Positions 59,502-64,000 of a stretch of 64,000 bases of DNA are shown here, one piece after another. Source of the stretch: Pseudovibrio sp947494035 (lineage in GTDB: Bacteria > Pseudomonadota > Alphaproteobacteria > Rhizobiales > Stappiaceae). The first letter of the stretch is position 1. The number at the start of each line of letters is the position of its first letter. The position numbers were made by a program, and so were the translations under genes. Location: positions 62,001 through 126,000 of the forward strand of contig CANLTN010000010.1 in assembly GCA_947494035.1 (NCBI GenBank). Reading direction: 5' to 3'. Under the pieces are notes generated by a model that saw nothing but the letters and a program-made list of their open reading frames with translations, did not search any database and was not told the origin of the DNA.

Positions 59502-61940
59502 ATGGGGCGGGTCCTCCAGCTGTTTAAAAATTTTCAACTGTCGACGAAGATCGGTGGTGGCTTCATTATTGTTCTCTTGCTTTCCGCTGCAGCCGGTGGG
59601 ATCGGGGTCTATTCAATCTCGGAGCTCACGCAGCAAACTGAGATGACGAATGCAACCATGCGTTTGATGCAGGGGTTGCAGGATACGAACTCTGCGCGCG
59701 AAACATATCTGCGCAGCCTGAGTAAGGATGATGCGGGCGCGGCTGCTGACCAGCTGGACCTGTTAAGCGGAGATCTGGACGCTCTTCATGCGCAATTTGT
59801 TGCCGAGGGCAAAGACGGATCTGCCTTTGAGACTGCCCAAGAAGACGTAGCGGCCCTGAAACGTCTCTTTAGCCGTGTACGCATGTCCTCCGACATTCAG
59901 GAGACGCAGGTTGCCAAGATGATGACCGCGGTGGTCAATCTTCAGTCGATTGGCACAAACGTGCAAGCAGATATCTCCAAGCTGGCAAACGCGGCGGCTG
60001 AACAGGATAAACTGGCAAAAGCACAGCTGAAAGACGCAGACAGGGCAGGCCGTCTTGTCGCAACGATTCAGAGCCAAGCACTGAATATGCGCTACTTCTT
60101 TGTTAAGGCAACGACCAGTTCCGAAGAAGGTGCCCTACGAAAAACATTGCTCAGTGCCGCAAAGGCACGCCGTGAGATTGATAAGCTAAAGAAGATCGAG
60201 CTAACTCACCTTGACCCATGGGCTCTTGATAACCTTTCCGAAGTGTCCAATACTCTGGTGGAGAAGCTGAAGGCCCTGCGCGACTCCACTGATTTTTCCG
60301 AGATGTATTCTCTTCGTCAGGATATTACCGCAAGCATTGATGTGCTTGGCGAGACAGCCAAGCTGGTGATTGGCTTCACGTATCGTTCTATTGATGATGC
60401 GAACAGGCAGCTGGACGAAACGGTAGAGCGCAAACAGACAGTTGATGATGCTCTGGAATCTGTTTCCAACGTTATGCGACGTACGTTTGCCGTAAGTTCA
60501 TCCTCCCTTGCCTTCCTGCGTGCAGGCTCCGGTGTGGCGGCAGAAGCTGTCTCCGCCGAGATTGATGGGCTCGGAGCAGCGGGCCGTGAGTTCAAAACAG
60601 CGGTGAAGGATATTGTTGGTGGTGAGCAAGCTGCCAAAGAGGCGATGAAGCAGATTGCTGCCATTCGGTCCGGCTTTGGCTCCATGGCCAACGGCAAGCA
60701 GGAACTGGCAAACCTGATCTCGTTCCTGACCTCGCAATCTGAAACAGTTCAGGGCCAGATCATCAACATATCGGCGATTGAAGCTGAAAACGCAAGCGCA
60801 GCCGGGAAACTGGCCACCAACCTGATTATGACAACCGTTGCTGTTGGTCTTGTGCTCGGAGTTTTGATCGCGCTGGGTCTTTCCATTGCGATCATCCGCC
60901 CGACAAAGCGTTTGACTGCTACCATGGAGCGTTTGGCAAAAGGCGATACTGAAGTGGAGATCGCGGGTCTTGAACGCGGAGATGAAATTGGCGACATGAG
61001 CCGGACGGTTCAGGTCTTCCGCGACAATGCTCTGGAACGGGCGCGCTTGCGTAAACAGCAAGAGCAGGTTGCCGAGAAGGATGCGCAGAAGCAGCGCGAT
61101 ATCGAGCAACTGATCTCCGACTTCAGAAATACCGCGACCAACTTGCTCTCCTCCGTGAACAACAGCATGGGCGAGATGGGTCAGACCGCAAACACGATGG
61201 CAGACCTTGCCCGTGGTACTTCTGACCAGACGGAGCGCGCGGCTGCATCGTCAAACGATGCCGCAAATAACGTGCAGATGGTGTCCGCGGCCGCCGAAGA
61301 GCTGAGCAGTTCCATTGAGGAGATTGCCCGTCAGGTGAGTGCAACCACCTCCGTTGTTGCCAAGGCAACCGATAGTGCCCACTTGTCCAACGATCGCATC
61401 AAGCAACTGGCTGAAGCGACCGTCAAGATTGGTGAAGTTGTTGGCCTCATTCAAGCAATTGCTGAGCAGACAAACTTGCTGGCTTTGAATGCGACTATTG
61501 AAGCAGCGCGTGCTGGAGAAGCAGGGAAAGGCTTTGCTGTTGTTGCCGCTGAAGTGAAAGAACTGGCGAACCAGACTTCCAAGGCTACTGAAGAAATCAG
61601 CTCGCAGATCTCGGCAATTCAGAACTCCACGTCAGGAGCTGTATCCTCCATTGAGGGAATCTCCCTTATAATGGATGAGGTCACCGCGTTCACATCTGCA
61701 ATTGCAACAGCAGTTGAGCAACAAGGTGCCGCAACTACCGAGATCAGCCGCAACGTTCAGGAAGCTGCGATGGGCACAGCCAGTGTGAACGAGAACATGA
61801 CACAGGTGTCTCATGCGGTGAATGAAACCAACGTTGCATCCACACGTGTTCTAACGGCGTCGACTGAGGTTACGGAGAGCACCCGCGCACTTGGTAGAGA
61901 GGTTGATGACTTCCTGACAGCGGTTGCCAAGGTCGGTTGA
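59502..61940 (+). CDS. Methyl-accepting chemotaxis protein
   Basis: Transmembrane chemoreceptor of 812 residues. TM1 (GGFIIVLLLSAAAGGIGVYS) near residue 20 and TM2 (LIMTTVAVGLVLGVLIALGL) near 455 bracket a roughly 430-residue helical periplasmic domain, larger than usual four-helix sensors. A HAMP linker follows (RPTKRLTATMERLAKGDTEV), then the MCP signalling domain with the conserved hairpin tip VGLIQAIAEQTNLLALNATI, EAARAGEAGKGFAVVAAEVK. The ATG at 59502 is chosen for its GGGAGTAATAAGG ribosome site. It is encoded alone with a terminator. The ligand is unknown. Confidence 0.94.
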   Translation: MGRVLQLFKNFQLSTKIGGGFIIVLLLSAAAGGIGVYSISELTQQTEMTNATMRLMQGLQDTNSARETYLRSLSKDDAGAAADQLDLLSGDLDALHAQFVAEGKDGSAFETAQEDVAALKRLFSRVRMSSDIQETQVAKMMTAVVNLQSIGTNVQADISKLANAAAEQDKLAKAQLKDADRAGRLVATIQSQALNMRYFFVKATTSSEEGALRKTLLSAAKARREIDKLKKIELTHLDPWALDNLSEVSNTLVEKLKALRDSTDFSEMYSLRQDITASIDVLGETAKLVIGFTYRSIDDANRQLDETVERKQTVDDALESVSNVMRRTFAVSSSSLAFLRAGSGVAAEAVSAEIDGLGAAGREFKTAVKDIVGGEQAAKEAMKQIAAIRSGFGSMANGKQELANLISFLTSQSETVQGQIINISAIEAENASAAGKLATNLIMTTVAVGLVLGVLIALGLSIAIIRPTKRLTATMERLAKGDTEVEIAGLERGDEIGDMSRTVQVFRDNALERARLRKQQEQVAEKDAQKQRDIEQLISDFRNTATNLLSSVNNSMGEMGQTANTMADLARGTSDQTERAAASSNDAANNVQMVSAAAEELSSSIEEIARQVSATTSVVAKATDSAHLSNDRIKQLAEATVKIGEVVGLIQAIAEQTNLLALNATIEAARAGEAGKGFAVVAAEVKELANQTSKATEEISSQISAIQNSTSGAVSSIEGISLIMDEVTAFTSAIATAVEQQGAATTEISRNVQEAAMGTASVNENMTQVSHAVNETNVASTRVLTASTEVTESTRALGREVDDFLTAVAKVG

Positions 61941-61963
61941 TACCACCGAACAATCCGGATCTT

Positions 61964-61998
61964 AAAGGCAGCTTAGAACATCTAAGCTGCCTTTTATT
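61964..61998 (+). terminator. Terminator of the chemoreceptor gene
   Basis: AAAGGCAGCTTAGA (61964-61977) pairs with TCTAAGCTGCCTTT (61981-61994) around ACA, followed by TATTTT. It lies 23 bp after the stop and is a strong rho-independent terminator. Confidence 0.92.
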
Positions 61999-62293
61999 TT
62001 GTCCTCAGATGGGTTCTTCTGGGATATCGTAGGCTACACCTATCAGGATTTAATGGCTGGTCTGCACGGGAAGGAGAGGAAAGACCTAACAGCTCTCGCG
62101 TTAAATACTTAGATCTGTTCGACCAAGTTCGGGTGGGCTGCGTTAACGGGTCGCAACGGCATACCGGTATTTACAGGCTACAAAAAGCCACAGAAAAGTG
62201 GGTATTCTGGCTCAGCTGATTGGCATGTCCTGAAGGACAATAAGAACAGAAAAGAGTCCTGCCACTGCTGCTGCCGGTATTTTGGAGCGAACT
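61999..62293. other. Leader region before korA
   Basis: Roughly 295 bp between the chemoreceptor terminator and the korA start. It should hold the korA promoter. A short palindrome ATACCGGTAT (62161-62170) is visible; no ORF or RNA is supported. Confidence 0.4.
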
Positions 62294-64000
62294 ATGCAGA
62301 ACGGACTGGAACACAGTACAGCAACGGGTGAGCTTCCCGTCTCCCAGCAGCCGGAAGTCGACTATGTGCGCGTCCGCTTTGCCGGTGACTCGGGTGACGG
62401 TATTCAGATGACCGGTACCCGTCTGGCTGAGAGCGCTGCCCGGTTTGGCAATGACATTGCAACATTTCCGGACTTTCCGGCGGATATTCGTGCCCCAAGC
62501 GGCACAATCTATGGTGTTTCCGCCTATTCCCTCAATATCGGGCACACGGAAGTCAGTACGTTTGGTGATGAAACCGATGCACTGGTTGCCCTCAATCCGG
62601 CGGCTCTGCGCAAATATCTGGAAGGCGTGAAGCTAAATGGCCTGCTGATAATAGACACAGATGCCTTTACCGAACGTGCGATTACCAAAGCGGGCTTCTC
62701 AAGCAATCCGTTGGAAGATGGTTCACTCTCCAACTTCCGCTTGCTGCCGCTGGAAATCACCAGCAACACCGAAAAGGCGCTGAAGGAAACAGGCCTCTCC
62801 GCCAAAGATGCCCGACGCTGCAAGAACATGTGGACCCTTGGGCTGGTGCTGTGGCTGTTTGAGCGCTCCACCGCAGATGTTGAGCTTTGGATCGAGCAGA
62901 AGTTTCACAAAAAGCCGGATCTGGCCAAGGCCAATATCATGGCGCTTCAGGCGGGCCATCTTTACGGTGAAGTTGCAGACTTGCCACCGGATGTGTCCCG
63001 CTACCGCATTCAGCCTGCACCATTGGTGGACGGCGAGTACCGCTCAATCAACGGAAACGAGGGCATGGCCTACGGTCTTTATGCTGGTGCAACCCTTGCT
63101 GATCTTGAGCTGTTTTACGGCTCCTACCCAATCACACCGGCCTCTCCTTTATTGCATACCATCGCCAAGCTGAAGGAACTGGGTGCTATCTCGTTTCAGG
63201 CAGAAGACGAGATTGCCGCCATCTGCGCAGCAATTGGGGCTTCTTACGCCGGACATCTGGGCGTGACCGGTTCATCTGGTCCGGGAATAGCGCTAAAGAC
63301 AGAGGCCATTGGTCTTGCCATCATGACCGAGCTACCGCTGGTGATTATCAATGTTCAGCGCGGTGGCCCTTCCACGGGCCTGCCCACCAAGACCGAACAG
63401 TCGGACCTGTTTCAGGCCATATGGGGCCGCAATGGTGATGCGCCGCTACCCGTGATCGCGCCAGCTCATCCGGGGGAGTGTTTTGACATTGGCATCGAAG
63501 CGGTCAAGCTGGCCACAAAGCATATGACCCCGCTCATGGTGCTGTCGGACGGGTACATCGCCAATGCCAGCGCACCATGGAAACTGCCAGACTTTAGTGA
63601 TCCCGCCTATGCGCCTTTCCCGGTGGAGAAGGCCAAGGATCCTACAAACTTCCTGCCCTATGATCATGATCCCGACACCATGGCCCGTCCTTGGGCCGTG
63701 CCGGGCACAGCTGAGTTGATGCACCGTATTGGCGGGCTGGAGAAGCAAGCGGGAAGTGGCGACATTTCTTATGATGGCGAGAACCATCAGCTTATGACCC
63801 AAATCCGTGCTCAAAAGCTGGAGGGGATCGCCAAAAGCATTTCACCGCAGCATGTGGAATCCGGGCAGACCACAGGTAAGGTCGCAGTGCTGGGCTGGGG
63901 CTCCAGTTGGGGTCCAATCCGCGTAGCAGCACGGCGGGCAGAACTGGAGGGCAAGTCTGTCTCCCACATTCACCTGCGCCATCTCTGGCCATTGCCGCCC
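62294..64000 (+). CDS. korA: 2-oxoacid:ferredoxin oxidoreductase, fused gamma-alpha subunit (cut by window edge)
   Basis: Part of a 2-oxoglutarate- or pyruvate-type ferredoxin oxidoreductase, which cleaves 2-oxoacids to acyl-CoA and reduces ferredoxin. The 569 visible codons start at ATG 62294 with the gamma domain VRFAGDSGDGIQMTGTRLAE, DFPADIRAPSGT, then the alpha domain GNEGMAYGLYAGATLADLEL, FYGSYPITPASPLLHTIAKL, AEDEIAAICAAIGASYAGHL, VTGSSGPGIALKTEAIGLAI and VIINVQRGGPSTGLPTKTEQ. This gamma-alpha fusion is the KorA form of aerobic bacteria. The beta subunit (korB) is expected just beyond the window. Confidence 0.95.
   Translation, partial: MQNGLEHSTATGELPVSQQPEVDYVRVRFAGDSGDGIQMTGTRLAESAARFGNDIATFPDFPADIRAPSGTIYGVSAYSLNIGHTEVSTFGDETDALVALNPAALRKYLEGVKLNGLLIIDTDAFTERAITKAGFSSNPLEDGSLSNFRLLPLEITSNTEKALKETGLSAKDARRCKNMWTLGLVLWLFERSTADVELWIEQKFHKKPDLAKANIMALQAGHLYGEVADLPPDVSRYRIQPAPLVDGEYRSINGNEGMAYGLYAGATLADLELFYGSYPITPASPLLHTIAKLKELGAISFQAEDEIAAICAAIGASYAGHLGVTGSSGPGIALKTEAIGLAIMTELPLVIINVQRGGPSTGLPTKTEQSDLFQAIWGRNGDAPLPVIAPAHPGECFDIGIEAVKLATKHMTPLMVLSDGYIANASAPWKLPDFSDPAYAPFPVEKAKDPTNFLPYDHDPDTMARPWAVPGTAELMHRIGGLEKQAGSGDISYDGENHQLMTQIRAQKLEGIAKSISPQHVESGQTTGKVAVLGWGSSWGPIRVAARRAELEGKSVSHIHLRHLWPLPP

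Noticed and set aside
1..64000. CRISPR arrays, tRNA or rRNA genes, integrases and intact insertion sequences
   Set aside because: None was seen on reading both strands; this is absence by eye, not by a covariance-model search.

Overview
The window looks like part of a large extrachromosomal replicon (megaplasmid or chromid) of a heterotrophic alphaproteobacterium, probably a marine member of the Hyphomicrobiales (Pseudovibrio/Stappiaceae-like). The firmest support is a complete repA-repB-repC cassette at about 33-37 kb, a replicon type confined to Alphaproteobacteria. TRAP and sugar ABC transporters, many LysR/RpiR/GntR/LacI regulators and a huge secreted adhesin fit this. The organism name is inference. 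No rRNA, tRNA, CRISPR array or intact insertion sequence was seen.

Layout. 1-6 kb (minus): a catabolic operon of an amidohydrolase, a TRAP transporter (dctQ, dctM, dctP), a glutamine-synthetase-like ligase and an aldehyde dehydrogenase, divergent from an RpiR regulator. 7-13 kb: a run of regulators (LysR, LysR, AraC), a small DUF1127-like protein, a TehA/TDT-type transporter and a frameshifted PLP ammonia-lyase. 13-20 kb: amino-sugar and muropeptide recycling, with nagE (carrying two EIIB domains), an unknown ORF and murQ on minus, and a GntR regulator, a SIS-domain deaminase and nagA on plus. 20-27 kb: a LacI-controlled glucoside ABC transporter with a GH1 beta-glucosidase. 27.6-32.4 kb: a redox cluster of a secreted SnoaL-like protein, two related short dehydrogenases, a luciferase-like oxidoreductase, a LysR regulator and a PNPOx-like flavoprotein. 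33-37 kb: repABC with a probable antisense RNA. 37-42.3 kb: cupin, Ada, a PEP-mutase-like enzyme, a Spy/CpxP-like protein, a GST and an alpha/beta hydrolase. 42.4-49.6 kb: a 2085-residue RTX/type I secreted adhesin with five near-identical 378-bp repeats, next to an unusually short TolC-like protein. 49.9-54.4 kb: a YegD-like Hsp70, gmd and fcl (GDP-L-fucose), a RidA protein and an XRE regulator. 55-64 kb: a CoA-transferase remnant, a YrbL-like kinase-fold protein, an MFS transporter, an iron alcohol dehydrogenase, a thioesterase, a chemoreceptor and the start of a 2-oxoacid:ferredoxin oxidoreductase that runs off the end.

Functionally the window couples nutrient scavenging (amines or amino acids, GlcNAc and MurNAc-6-P, glucosides) with surface attachment (adhesin, fucose precursors) and replicon maintenance. 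Gene decay is visible in three places: the one-base-deleted ammonia-lyase, a 3-prime scrap of an rpiR gene and a C-terminal scrap of a CoA-transferase. No wholly new system can be proved from sequence alone. The least ordinary items are the tandem-EIIB NagE, the adhesin with its reduced TolC-like neighbour, the repABC RNA control region, and several perfect inverted repeats at gene starts or ends.
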